DNA of 64,000 bases, from assembly GCA_034440615.1 (NCBI GenBank), contig JAOTOM010003968.1, positions 1 through 64,000 on the forward strand. The letters are read 5' to 3'. A program made the position numbers and the translations under genes. The notes below the pieces were generated by a model that was not told the origin of the DNA, made no database searches, and saw only the letters and a program-made list of their open reading frames with translations. This DNA comes from Ashinkailepas kermadecensis. Its lineage: Eukaryota > Arthropoda > Thecostraca > Neolepadidae. Below are positions 10,955 through 23,200 of the stretch, piece by piece. Each line of letters starts with the position of its first letter. Positions within the stretch are counted from its first letter, which is position 1.

Positions 10955-13900
10955 AATAGACGGCCGTCGGTCGCTGCCGCTCCCGGCTGCCGTCCATCGC
11001 TCGCTGGCCGCGCCCGAGCACCCCAGGCACCCGGCACCCGGGCCGTCTGGCGCTCGCCGATAGACGGCCGTCGGTCGCTGCCGCTCCCTGGCGCTGCCGT
11101 CGGTCGCTGCCGTCCATCGCTCGCTGGCCGCGCCCGAGCAGCCCAGGCACGCGGCACCCGGGCCGTCTGTCGCTCGCTCTAGACGGCCGTCTATCGCTCG
11201 CTCTCGACGGCCGTCTATCGCTCGCTCTCGACGGCGTGGGGGTCTGTTTGTCTGTCTGTATATAGACGGCGTCGGGAGCGAGGGATAGACGGCAGTCGGG
11301 ATCGAGCGATAGACGGCGTGGGGGGCTGTTTGTCTGTCTGTATATAGACGGCGTCGGGATCGAGCGATAGACGGCAGTCGGGATCGAGCGATAGACGGCG
11401 TGGGTGGCTGTTTGTCTGTCTGTATATAGACGGCGTCGGGAGCGAGCGATAGACGGCGTCGGGAGCTGTCTGTCTGTCTGTCTATAGACGGCGTCGGGAT
11501 CGAGCGATAGACGGCATCGGGAGCTGTCTGTCTGTCTGTCCAGAGATGGCGTCGGGATCGAGCGATAGACGGCGTCGGGAGCTGTCTGTCTGTCTGTCTA
11601 AAGGCGGCGTCGGGAGCGAGCGATAGACGGCGGCGGGAGCGAGTGATAGACGGCGTCGGGAGCTGTCTGTCTGTCTGTCTACAGACGGCGTTGGGAGCTA
11701 TCGGTCTGTTTGTCTATAGACGGCGTCGGGAACTGTCTGTCTGTCTGTCTATAGCCGGCTTCGGGAGCGAGCGATAGATGGCGTCGGGAGCGAGCGATAG
11801 ACGGCGTCGGGAGCGAGAGATAGACGGCGCCGGGAGCGAGCGGTAGACGACGTCGGGAGCTGTCTGTCTGTCTAAAGACGGTGTCGGGAGCGAGCGATAG
11901 ACGGCGGGGGGAGGGAGCGATCGTCGGCGTCGGGAGCTGTGTCAGTCTGTCTATAGACGGCGTCGGGAGTGGGCGATAGACGGCGTCGGAAGCGAGCGAT
12001 AGACGGCGTCGGGAGCTGTCTGTCTGTCTGTCTATAGACGGCGTCGGGAACGAGCGATAGACAGCCTCGGGAGCTGTCTGTATGTCTGTCTAGAGATGGC
12101 GTCGGGAACGAGCGATAGACGGCGTCGGGAGCTGTCTGTCTGTCTGTCTGTCTATAGACGTCGGGAGCGAGCGACAGACGGCGTTGGGAGCGAGCGATAG
12201 ACGGCGTCGGGAGCGGGCGATAGACGGCGTCGGGAGCTGTCTGTCTGTTTATCTATAGACGGCGTCGGGAGTGAGCGATAGACGGCAGTCGGGAGCGAGC
12301 GATAGACGGCGCCGGGAGCGAGCGATAGACGGCGTCGGGAGCTGTCTGTGTGTCTGTCTATAGACGGCGTCGAGAGCGAGCGATAGATGGCGCCGGGAAC
12401 GAGCGATAGACGTCGTCGTGTGCGGTCTCTCTGTCTGTCTATAGACGTCGTCGGGAGCGAGCGATTGACGTCGACGGTAGCGAGCGATAGAGGGCGTCGG
12501 GAGCTGTTTGTCTGTCTGTCTATGGACGGCGTCCGGAGCTGTCTGTCTGTCTGGCTATAGACGGCGTCGGGAGCGAGCGATTGACGTCGACGTGAGCGAG
12601 CGATAGACGGCGTCGGGAGCTGTTTGTCGGTCTGTATATAGACGGCGTCGGGAGCGAGCGATAGACGGCGTCGGTAGCGAGCGATAGACGGCGTCGGCAG
12701 CTGTCTGTCTGTCTGTCTATGGACGGTGTCGGGAGCTGTCTGTCTGTCTGTCTGTCTATAGACGGCGTCGGGAGCGAGCAATAGACGGCGTCGGGAGCCC
12801 GCGATAGACGGCGTCGGGAGCGAGCGATAGACGGCGTCGGGAGCTGTCTGTGTGTCTGTCTATAGACGGCGTCGAGAGCGAGCGATAGATGGCGCCGGGA
12901 ACGAGCGATAGACGTCGTCGTGTGCGGTCTGTCTGTCTGTCTATAGACGGCGTCGGGAGCGAGCGATAGACGGCGCCGGGAGCTGTCTGTCTGTCTGTGT
13001 ATAGACGGCGTCGGGAGCGAGCGATAGACGGCGTCGTGAGCGAGTGATAGACGGCGTCGAGAGCTGTCTGTCTGTCTGTCTATAGAGGGCGTCGGAGCGA
13101 GCGATAGACGGAGTCGGGAGCTGTCTGTCTGTCTGTCTATAGACGGCGTCGGGAGCGAGCGATAGACGGCGTCGGGAGCTGTCCGTCTGTCTGTCTATAG
13201 ACGGCGTCGGGAGCGAGCGATAGACGGCGTCGGGAGCGAGCGATAGACGGCGCCTAGAGCGAGCGATAGGCTGCGTCGGGAGCTGTCTGTCCGTGTGTCT
13301 ATAGACGGCGTCGGGAGCGAGCGATAGACGGCAGTCGGTAGCGAGCGATAGACGGCGTTGGGAGCGAGCGATAGACGGCGCCGGGAGCGAGCGATAGACG
13401 GCGTCGGGAGCTGCCTGTCTGTCTAAAGACGGCGTCGGGAGCGAGCGATAGACGGCGTCGGGAGCTGTCTGTCTGTCTGTCTATAGACGGCGTCGGGAGC
13501 GAGCGATAGATGGCGCCGGGAGCGAGCGATAGACGGCGTGGGGAGCTGTCTGTCTGTCTGTCGATGGACGGCGTCGGTAGCGAGTGATAGACGGCGTCGG
13601 GAGCGAGCGATAAACGGTGTCGGATGCTGTCTGTCTGTCTGTCTATAGACGGCGGCGGGAGCGAGCGATAGACGGCGTCGGGAGCGAGCGATAGACGGCG
13701 TCGGGAGCGAGCGATAGACTGCGTCGGGAGCTGTCTGTCCGTGTGTCTATAGACGGCGTCGGGAGCGAGCGATAGACGGCAGTCGGTAGCGAGCGATAGA
13801 CGGCGTCGGGAGCGAGCGATAGACGGCGTCGGGAGCTGTCTGTCTGTCTGTCTATAGACGGCGTCGGGAGCGAGCGATAGATGGCGCCGGGAGCGAGCGA

Positions 13901-14895
13901 TAGACGGCGTGGGGAGCTGTCTGTCTGTCTGTCGATGGACGGCGTCGGTAGCGAGTGATAGACGGCGTCGGGAGCGAGCGATAAACGGTGTCGGATGCTG
14001 TCTGTCTGTCTGTCTATAGACGGCGGCGGGAGCAAGCGATAGACGGCGTCGGGGCGGCGATAGAGGCGTCGGGAGCGAGCGATAGACGGCGTCGGGAGCG
14101 AGCGATAGACGGCGTCGGGATCGAGCGATGGACTGCCCGGGTGCAGCCGTCCGAACCGGCCAGCGAGCGATAGACGGCGTCCGGAGCGAGCGATAGATGG
14201 CCCGGGTGCAGCCGCCCGGGCCGGCCAGCGAGTGATAGATGGCGTAGGGAGCAAGCGATAGACAGCGTCGGGAGCGAGCGATAAACGGCGTGGGGAGCGA
14301 GCGATAGACGGCCCGGGTGCAGCCGTCCGGGCCGGCCAGCAAGCGATAGACGGCGTCGGGAGCTGTCTGTCTGTCTGTTTGTCTGTCTATAGACAGCGTC
14401 GGGAGCGAGCGATAGACGGCGTCGGGAGCGAGCGATAGTCGGCGTCGGGAGCTGTCTGTCTTTCTGTCTATAGAGGGCGTCGGAGCCAGCGATAGACGGA
14501 GTCGGGAACTGTCCGTCTGTCTGTCTATAGACGGCGTCGGGAGCGAGTGATAGACGGCGTCGGGAGCGAGTGATAAACGGCGTCGGGAGCGAGCGATAGA
14601 CGGCGTCGGGAGCTGTCTGTCTGTCTGTCTATAGACGGCGTCGGGAGCGAGCGATAGACGGCGTCGGGGAGCTTTTTGTCTATAGACGGCGTCGGGAGGC
14701 GAGCGATAGACGGCGTCGGGAGCTGTCTGTCTGTCTATAGAGGCGTCGGGACGAGCGTAGAAGGCGTCGGGAGCGAGCGATAGACGGCGTCGGGAGCTGT
14801 CTGTCTGTCTGTCTATAGAGGGCGTCGGGAGCGAGCGATAGACGGCGTCGGGAGCTGTCTGTCTGTCTGTCTATAGACGGCGTCGGGAGCAAGCC
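10955..14895. repeat. Composite minisatellite of about 3.9 kb
   Basis: The left part (10955-11170) is a two-copy unit of about 105 bp around GACGGCCGTCGGTCGCTGCC. From about 11170 the array alternates two modules. One is GGAGCGAGCGATAGACGGCG with TCG. The other is a (CTGT)n tract flanked by GGGAGCTG and CTATAGACGGCGTCGG. Module order varies, and a segment at 13299-13640 is nearly duplicated at 13740-14000. Long reverse-strand frames rich in RSRRRLSLAPDAVYR arise from the repeat and are not accepted as genes. Confidence 0.95.
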
Positions 14896-17800
14896 TCTTG
14901 ATCAAGCCTCTTGGTTTTCTTACCTCATGTTTTTTTTGCGTTTGGTGGTGCATTTGATCTCCCTATTGGATTTTTTGTCCATGGCTGCTGTGCGTTGTCA
15001 GCCATTTGTCATACTTTGCAGTCTTGATGTTTAGTAACATTCCTTGGTTTGCCTCCAGCATTTCCAATTTGGAACTGGTGTTTGTATGATGATGGAAAGT
15101 TATTGATGATCTATAGGTGATTGTAGAATCTGGATATTTAATCCTGCCACCATATTACCACATCTTTCCACTCAGAAACCTTAAAAAGAATGATAGTGAT
15201 CTCTGAACCTCTCAAATGCAGTGCCACAGCACTGATTGAGACCCTGTTTTTACTGGTTGCTTCGAACCCCACAAACCCAGTCAGGAGCACAGTGTGAAAA
15301 TCTCAATTGCAGCTTATTGTAGGACATCATGTCTTAATTGTGGTGGAGTGGGGTGTCATATGCCTGATCTGTGCTAAATGGGCGAGCATTCCCATCTCAA
15401 TGGGGATATGTGTGATATTTGTCTGATTGCTTTGTGATTGAGTGGCACCCTAAGTGGTTTGATTATGTGATGGTGTTTCATGTCAGATGTTGGCAGCTGG
15501 AGGTATGCTCATTTTGATGGTGATATGGAATGTGTTGCCAGCAGGCACATGGGAAGCTCCCTCCATTGGCCAGCCATGCTGGTCTACCTGGCTGTGATAT
15601 GGGGCCAGCCTTGTCATGACCTTGACTGGGGCTAGGTCCAGAGTTGGGATTCTGTGTGCACCAAATGCACACCTGTCAGCACAATTCAGAGTGTCTTGTC
15701 TGCCAGCCCAAATACAATGACCTGTATCCATTTGCAGAATGTGGAGAATATTTGGCAACAAGGTCTAATCATATTTTGTGCTTTCAGCATCTGCTGCATG
15801 GGCCTGCAATTGGTGCCAACTGGTTGGCCGAGATTAGCTGCTGCCCGACAACCACCTCTCCGACCGCAGTGGGACAGCAGGTGGTGGTGGGACAGCGGTG
15901 TCATTTTGTGCACAACTGAAGAGAGGGCTCACAAAGATTAATTATAGGCTGTGACAGGCCACTTCACGACAAAAGTATACTGGCATGTCGTTGGCATGCG
16001 CTATTATAACATTTGATGTTCTTAATGTGCTGCGACTGCCTCGACACAGGCCTAGCACATGTTCGAAGCACGTCGTTCCAGCTGCAGGATCAATGATGGC
16101 CTTGTGTTGCACACATTTGATGGTTTTGTGTATAGGTGTCTTTCCTGGAAAGCATTGAAGCTGGCGTGAAGGTGGTAAGAGTCGTCCGATTTTCCCTTCT
16201 CTGAGATTATTGCAAGTTGGTGCAAATAAGCACTCGTAAGAACCAAATGAATATTGTATCCAGATAGCTGTTGGGAGACTTTTCAACCAATTCGCAGCTT
16301 GATCCCAGGGTTTATGCAACAGAGGAGGGCGAGGCCTCTCACCGAACATTTGATTACTTGATTTGATTTGATTCTTCGCTTAGTATTATTGTCTGCCGTG
16401 GAATCGTCGATCCAGAACAGGGATGAGGGCAGTGAAGGATATGCACGAACAGCTTAAGGCATTTCTGTCCAGGGGACACCTTTCGCTAAACATTCCGACG
16501 GCGGGATGGCGTGATGGTGGCGTTTGGCCGATTGGAGTTGGTACGGATGAACCTTCGCGATGCGGCACTTTTCTCGGTTATATGAAAATTTTCGTTCACC
16601 GATCTGGACCGGGCACGGGATCACACAATGCGCGCCCGCCTCTGGATCCGCCAGTGAAATATGCGTGTGCACTGATGTGTTCTGTTTGCGTCTGTTACCT
16701 TTTGTGTCTGTAAATGCTTGTAACTTGTGGAATACATTTGGTGAAGAGGAGTGCATTTTTTTCTGCGTCTGCTACACTGGTTGCATTTGGTTGGAGGCCG
16801 AGCAACGTTCTCCTCTTTAGGAAAATTGAATTTCCCTCTTCTCGTCGTCCCGAGGCAAGCAAGGCGTTTTGCGGGAATGAGCGATGGAAGCATATCACAA
16901 TCAACTGATAAAAATCTGGGTTAAATCTGGCGTTGAAAGACTTGCCTGTGCTACCTGAGGAAATGTCTGTTAGTGTGGTGAGGTGAGCTGGAATACACTC
17001 TCAATTTTCAACTTTAACACTCGGGAGTCATCAGCATTGCGTGGGTCATAATTCAACCGATACAATCTTCTCCAAATGTATGCAAGACAAAACACCTGGA
17101 GGTTGTAGCACCATCTGCATGAGATATACAAGGTGGCACTGCAATTATCAGCTTAGTGAATTGACAATACGTGGTGGCAGGGGTGAAGCTTCATATGACA
17201 TTGTGAGGGCACTTGCATGACCCCCCCCCATGTGGCCTTTGCATCTCTAAATAATATAAACTTATAACATGAGATACTAGTGGTATGCCCCCAATCCACT
17301 TGTGCCCGCTTATTGCTTTCATGTGTTGCGCCCTCCCCCTCGACGAAATTATGTTCCGATGACTAGGACCTATGGGTGGCAACATTTATTTTTGCAACAG
17401 TCGCAATGTACAATGATGGAACATGTACGAATCGAGTATCGGCACTCGTACCCTTCTGATCAGGCTTCTGGTGCATATTAAATGAATTTGCATCGCCATG
17501 AAGGTTCTCTTCTACCATTGCTGAGTTCTGCCTAACTTCTTCCATATAATTGTTCATCTGTGTTCCATTTCGAAGTTCTATTTTTCAACGTTTTTCATTT
17601 GTTTCTACCCACTTGTATGACAACGGGGCACATCTCCATCGAATTGCATCAAGCTACCTAACAGATCCAGCGGGGCCCTAGGGGACGGCCACCCTCCTCC
17701 CTCCCCTTGGGAACCCGATGAAGGTCTCCGACATAGATGGTTGCTTGTTCAGGTAGTAAAGGCTCTAAACAAAGAAACGTAATAATGCATTATTTCCTTT

Positions 17801-18895
17801 TTATTTCCCATGCATTATTCCCCCTTCGGCAAAGGCACGATCTTTCCGTGAAGGTTGAATGCTCCTTCACCCCCTCCATCCTCAACACATTTTTCAGCCG
17901 GAGACGCTTCTCCGAATAGAGAACGTCCTCGGCATGTGGGAAGCTCGATTGCACCCATCCCTCCCCTCAGAGGCGTAGGAACGTCTCAAAAAGTGGAGGG
18001 GGGGGAATCCATTTTGAATTCATTCTTTCCATGCATTGCCATAACATTAATGTTAAACTTTCATAGAAAGTGGAGGGTCATGGCCCCTTGTCCCCCGTTC
18101 CTACACCCATTCCTCCCATTTCCCACACTCAACGAACTTTTACCCGAAGGTGCTTCTTCGGATGGAAAAGGCGCCCCCTAAAAAATAAGCCCGCACCCCC
18201 CGTAACGAAATCCAGATCCGTCAGTGAAACATACCACCATGTGTGCCTACCATGCCCCTGTCGGTTCCCTATATTGGTTCAGATAATGTCGAACCTGAAG
18301 TATTTTATAGTAAGCATAGATGGGGCTAGCGCAACGCTGATAGAGCGTTCGACACTTCCCTCAGGACCCACAAAACATGAGTATTCGTTAATTTATTGAT
18401 ATATTGAAAAACAGGATTATAATTATCTAGTATGAGAATCTAAAATTTACCCATAAATTCGGTCGTCATAATTCATATCAGGCAGGTATTGTTCTTATTT
18501 ATTTCCTGGAACGAAAACTCTATCCATATTGAAGGTATAGAGATGACAGGTTCATGCCATTCGCGCAGTTCGGTTGTATTCTACAGCAATATATATATTA
18601 TGATAATATTAGTTTAGCAAATATATATGTGTTGAACTGTCATAATAATACGACAAAAACATATCATTACAGGCCGCTACGCGAATCGTCATTTCATTTT
18701 GACACACATTTCCACCACTAGGCAGCACAGCTAAGGCATATTTAGTAAGTGCTTGCGAAAACGTCGGCGAGACTGACCGAAACGTCATACATGGTGAGCG
18801 CACTAGCGCCCTCAGTGGGGAATGCGCGGGTTTTATCCAGTTTGTAGTACGACTCGTAAAGATTACCGAACTTAGAGCATGGAACCTTCGATGTG
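14896..18895. other. Gene-free AT-rich region
   Basis: No exon, RNA or complete mobile element is recognised. At 16645-16658 there is CTGGATCCGCCAGTG, the same terminal phrase that ends the repeats at 19.1 and 20.4 kb. It probably marks the edge of another DNA-transposon-like element. Confidence 0.4.
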
Positions 18896-19132
18896 TGTTA
18901 GAATCTACTATGCTACCATACTGGCTACCAAATAATTATTTTTTTAAAAACTTTTAAAATTGGAGATTCTTTCATCCAGACGCTATTTTTTAACCTCGGC
19001 AAAGGTTACTGCACTTTAATTTAGTTGACTTCTGTTGGTTTCGGGGGGGCCAAAAGACACTATGGCCTCCCCTTTTAAGCGCTTCGGGGGGGGGGCATGG
19101 CCGGAATGGCCCCTCCCTGGATCCGCCAGTGT
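18896..19132 (+). repeat. Dispersed repeat with CTGGATCCGCCAGTG end, copy 1
   Basis: The repeat starts with GAATCTACTATG, contains AAAATTGGAGATT and AACCTCGGCAAAGGTTACTGCA, passes a G-run and ends CCTGGATCCGCCAGTG. The G-run plus CAGTGGCGGATCCAGG (reverse complement of the end) looks like a DNA-transposon terminus; the superfamily is not determined. Confidence 0.7.
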
Positions 19133-20207
19133 AAATACATACCTCCTCTTGCTATTATTCTTGAAAAAAATCAGTCAATGTAGCCTGTCTCTTCATCTTA
19201 GCAACCCCAACACCAACATACGAAACATGCTGCTCAACTGGGCTCAACTGGTCACTCGCACAAAACATCCTGTTCAAATTCCGCTTTCGAAATCTGGCTC
19301 ACTGGGTCCGCTTGCCCGTTACTGGCTAAACAAACTTCATGAACCTATCTGACGAAGGAATAATGCAACTGCTGAATTCGTCATCTCTTGCTGTAAGCAG
19401 AACTTCAACAGCATAGAACCCTCGTTGTGTCAGAAGTCGGTTTTACAGCGGCAATTTGCTCTCCCGTCTAGTCGCTTTACATCCTTCCAAGTCATTCCGT
19501 GCTTCAACTAAACATTCCAGACATGAACTAAAAAAGCACATCGAAGAACATTTATTATGAACAAGAATTGATCTCACTCAATTTTTGAGAACTTTTTCAT
19601 TGACAAAACTTGTTTCTTTGTGGTGAGAATAAAACGATTTTAGACTGATTGTTTTAGTATAATGTTCCTTAAACCATTTTATATTCCGAAACCTATATCC
19701 CAGTACGCGGCAGGCAACAAGTCAGTCGGTGCACGAGCGTCCTACTCGTGGGATGTGTTGTGATTATTTATTAGTTGTGCGGCGTGAGCATGTCGGCAGT
19801 ATCAGGTATGGATTTATAAACTTAGTTGACATCGATTAAGTGTACTTTTGTTATCATTTTCTCTACCGTTGCTCAGGAAGTTGGCTTGTAACCGCATCCT
19901 TCGCTAATTTAACCACAGCGCCAATTTGTAATCTGGCAGTCATCCGTCCGCTGCCAGATGCCGTAGAGCTGAGTGCAGTCTCGACGTAAATTAGAAAGCG
20001 TATTGCAATTTGCTGATATTCGTAAGTTTAATTCTACTTATTTCAGCAGCGTCAATAGTAAAACCTATTTCGTTATCAAAACTGATGTGAGAATTATATT
20101 TACTCGTCGCTTTTAATTTATGCAGATTACTATGCCGGGTCTTCTCCCTCTATCTCGTTCCTGAGACCACGTGACCTGGGAGCAAAGTTCCGCTGTAAAA
20201 CCGACTA
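19133..20207. other. Sequence between the two direct repeats
   Basis: No transposase or other protein is recognised. The flanking direct repeats are about 1.3 kb apart. Confidence 0.4.
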
Positions 20208-20436
20208 GAATCTACTATGTTACCATATTGTGCTTCCAAACAATTATAACAAAATACCTTTAAAATTGGAGATTATTTCACCCGGAACGCTATTTTTTAA
20301 CCTCAGCAAAGGTTACTGCATTTTAATTCAGTTTACGTTTGTTGGTTTGGGGGGGGGGAACACACAATGGCCCCCCTTTGAAGCGCTTGGGGGGGGACCA
20401 TGGCCGGAATGCCCCCCCCCCCCTGGATCCGCCAGT
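20208..20436 (+). repeat. Dispersed repeat with CTGGATCCGCCAGTG end, copy 2
   Basis: Same order of landmarks as the copy at 18896-19132, with several substitutions and longer G and C runs. It ends at the same phrase. Confidence 0.7.
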
Positions 20437-20917
20437 GCCCCGGTGTCATTTTCATGGGCCTTGTGCGACTCTTTGGGCCCCGGATGTGATTTTTAGGGAC
20501 CCGTATGATTTTTGGGGCTCCCAGCATCGTTTTCAGGGGCTCCTGCGGTTTTTTGAACCCCGCATGTGATTTTTTAGACCCCGTGCGATCTTTGGGGCCC
20601 AGGCGTCATTTCAGGGGCCACTGCGCGACTTTTTTGCCCCACAATGTGCATTTTTGGGCCCCCGGTACGATTTATAGGGCCAAAAGTGATTATCAGGACC
20701 TTGATGTGATCTTGGTGGCACCCAGCGTCATTTTCAGGGGTCCCTGTTTCACTTCTGTGGCCCACAATGGGACTTCTAGGGGCCCAGTGCGATTTTTGGG
20801 GGCCCCGCGGGATTTTTAGGGCACCTAGCGCAATTTTTCAGTACCCCGGCGCGATTCTTTGGGGCCGCACAACCTCTCAGGGGGCATGGCCCCCTTAGCC
20901 CCCCCTTCGGTGCGCCA
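20437..20917. repeat. Degenerate ~30-bp periodic sequence
   Basis: A loose phrase of the form GGGCCCCGGCGTGATTTTTA recurs every 28-33 bp, about 15 times, and is strongly diverged. The block ends in a C-run followed by TTCGGTGCGCCACTG, another transposon-like terminus. The same phrase recurs at 43070-43510. Confidence 0.65.
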
Positions 20918-23034
20918 CTGACACCATGGCGCAGAAGGGTAGAGAAACTATCTCAAAGTTGCAGGAGGATGGGGAGGTGTCTTTCTAGGACATCTAAGGG
21001 AAATCATTATGCAAACAATATGGGGAAAATGAGCAAATTACAGCATGTCACATTTTGCATCATTTGATGAATTTGACACTCGTCTTTAAAAAAACGGATA
21101 AAATTGTATTCGGAACTGTTGAAGTTGCATGTCAACATATTTGGCCGTCTCAGTCTTAGTAAATAATTTTGATTTAGTAGTCTCCAACATCAAAAGGCAT
21201 TTCTTGCGCAGTCACCGCGAGTTTTAAAGTTCAGCAGCTCGACGGCTTGCGATTGTTGATCTGTTTAAGGCGATGATCTCAATCTGTTGTTAATTCCGTT
21301 GTATCGGCTTTTTGGTGCCGTTCGTCTTTGTCGGAAAGCAAATTGCGAGGTGAACAGAAATCACCAGAAAATAGTTTATTTGGATCTGAGGCCCTGCCGT
21401 AAGAGTGCCAAGAAAGGAAACAAGAGGAAGCAAAAAGGTCAAGATTGAAAGCTGGGTGAGAATCACTGAAATCAATTCAGCTAAGTACCTACCTAGGTAG
21501 GTAGGTACTTGGTTATGTGCCTATTTTGATTTAGGAAGCAGACGCGTATTTACGCCGGGAATGGCGTGACAGGTGTCCTAGTCCTCGTTAGCTAATATCA
21601 GTATAGTAGCACGTATATCAGGCAAGTAACTTCAGTCTTGGCCGGTCCACAACCAGTAGATTATTGATGATTGGCAACACTATGTGCAGTTAAATGTGTG
21701 TTAAAAGGACCCAAGGAGAACTCAAGGACTTGTGCATGCCAATTAATGCTGCCTTTCCACTGAATACCCCTCAAAACATTGGTGGCCATCAAGGTGAAAA
21801 CATTAATTGTGATGCTCTTCGATCAGAAAATTAAGATATCTTTTTGGGAAAATTCTAACTTTAAGCCTGAAATGGCATTACAAAAATGTGTAGAAACATG
21901 TTTCTGAACATGATTAAGACAATGGGATGGGGCAATCAGATGATCATGGTCTTTGATAAACAAAGGCTGTAGTGTGCAATATGTTTCACTCCCATTTTCA
22001 ATTTGAAGGTGGTGGAAATTCAGAACCTTGGTACCTAAGTATGCACTCATTTTCCAATTGAGACAACTATTTTTTCATGACTAGCATTTTAAGAAGTCAT
22101 CTAATTATTGTCACATGACCTCAAATCTACAGCAATAAACTTTATATAGCCCAGTCAAGGTGTGAATTTGAGTTTGTCTTACCTGAACCAAGGGGAAACA
22201 AAATACCCAAGAGAACAAAATGAGGGAATACCTAACTAACCAATGGCTGGAACCAAGTCTGAAAATAACCATATGTGGTGACTTAGTATCCAAATCAATA
22301 TGAAACTTGAAAAAAAATTAACATTGGAATAAAAAAATGACTTGGAGGAAGTGCATTGTACACTTTTCTCATATGCTTTGTTAGATGACAATCATAATCA
22401 CCCATAAAAGAACTGAAAATGACTAAAAATTATGGAAACGAACATATACTTGCATAAGCCCACCAGCAATAACAAACAAGAATATGGTGGTGTCCTGATG
22501 TTGTGAAGTTGTGATATATGTTTGACCAGCATTTAGGCTGAATTGTATTTGTCTTCCTGTCAAAGCTATCACCAAAAAAACTCATGCATGCAGATTTATA
22601 TTTTGTTTTGCTGCATGTTTGTTTTGGTTTGATGTATTTACAATTTAATTGTGCATGAAATGAATATGACTGACCAATTGGAATTCAGTATGTTTCTGAC
22701 TTATCATTAAATGGGAGACAATTCAACATTAGCCTTTAACTGTGTTAGTTTTTCCACACCTTAAGATGAGAACATGATTACAATGGCCAATGTTTATGTA
22801 TCATACCTTCTCCAAGGGCAACAAAAAGCAAATATGTTATATAGTCAGAATGGGTACAATGTATAATGCAGATAAATGTTTTTTTTAATATAAAGGAATT
22901 ATAAGGCATCACACATATATGACAAGAACACTTCCATGAAAATATGTTAAACCAAACAATTAGCATCTACTGCATATATAAAATTAAGTAATCAGCTTTT
23001 TTTAACAGCTCTTAAGCAATGTGACCTGTGAGGA
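20918..23034. other. Gene-free AT-rich region
   Basis: No coding or RNA feature is supported. An inverted repeat (AAGTACCTACCT / AGGTAGGTACTT) lies at 21483-21510. Confidence 0.4.
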
Positions 23035-23200
23035 AATGAGAGGGAGAGATAGGTAGAGTGAGAAAGAGGGTAGGGTAGAAAGAGGAAAGAGAAAATGGGA
23101 GAGAGAGAGACAGAGAGAGAACTAAGGGCTAGATAGCTATGGAAGTAGAAGGTGAGAGAGAGAGAGAGAGAGAGGGGGGCGGGGGCAGAAAGAGGAGAAA
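23035..23200. repeat. GA-rich simple sequence
   Basis: A purine tract with an AG dinucleotide run at about 23152-23173, followed by a G-rich stretch. Confidence 0.85.

Noticed and set aside
12152..14342. Minus-strand frames rich in Arg-Ser-Leu
   Set aside because: Translation of the composite minisatellite; several frames are open with the same peptide.
15942..16349. 135-codon minus-strand open frame as a gene
   Set aside because: No family resemblance, no splice context, and ordinary base composition for the region.
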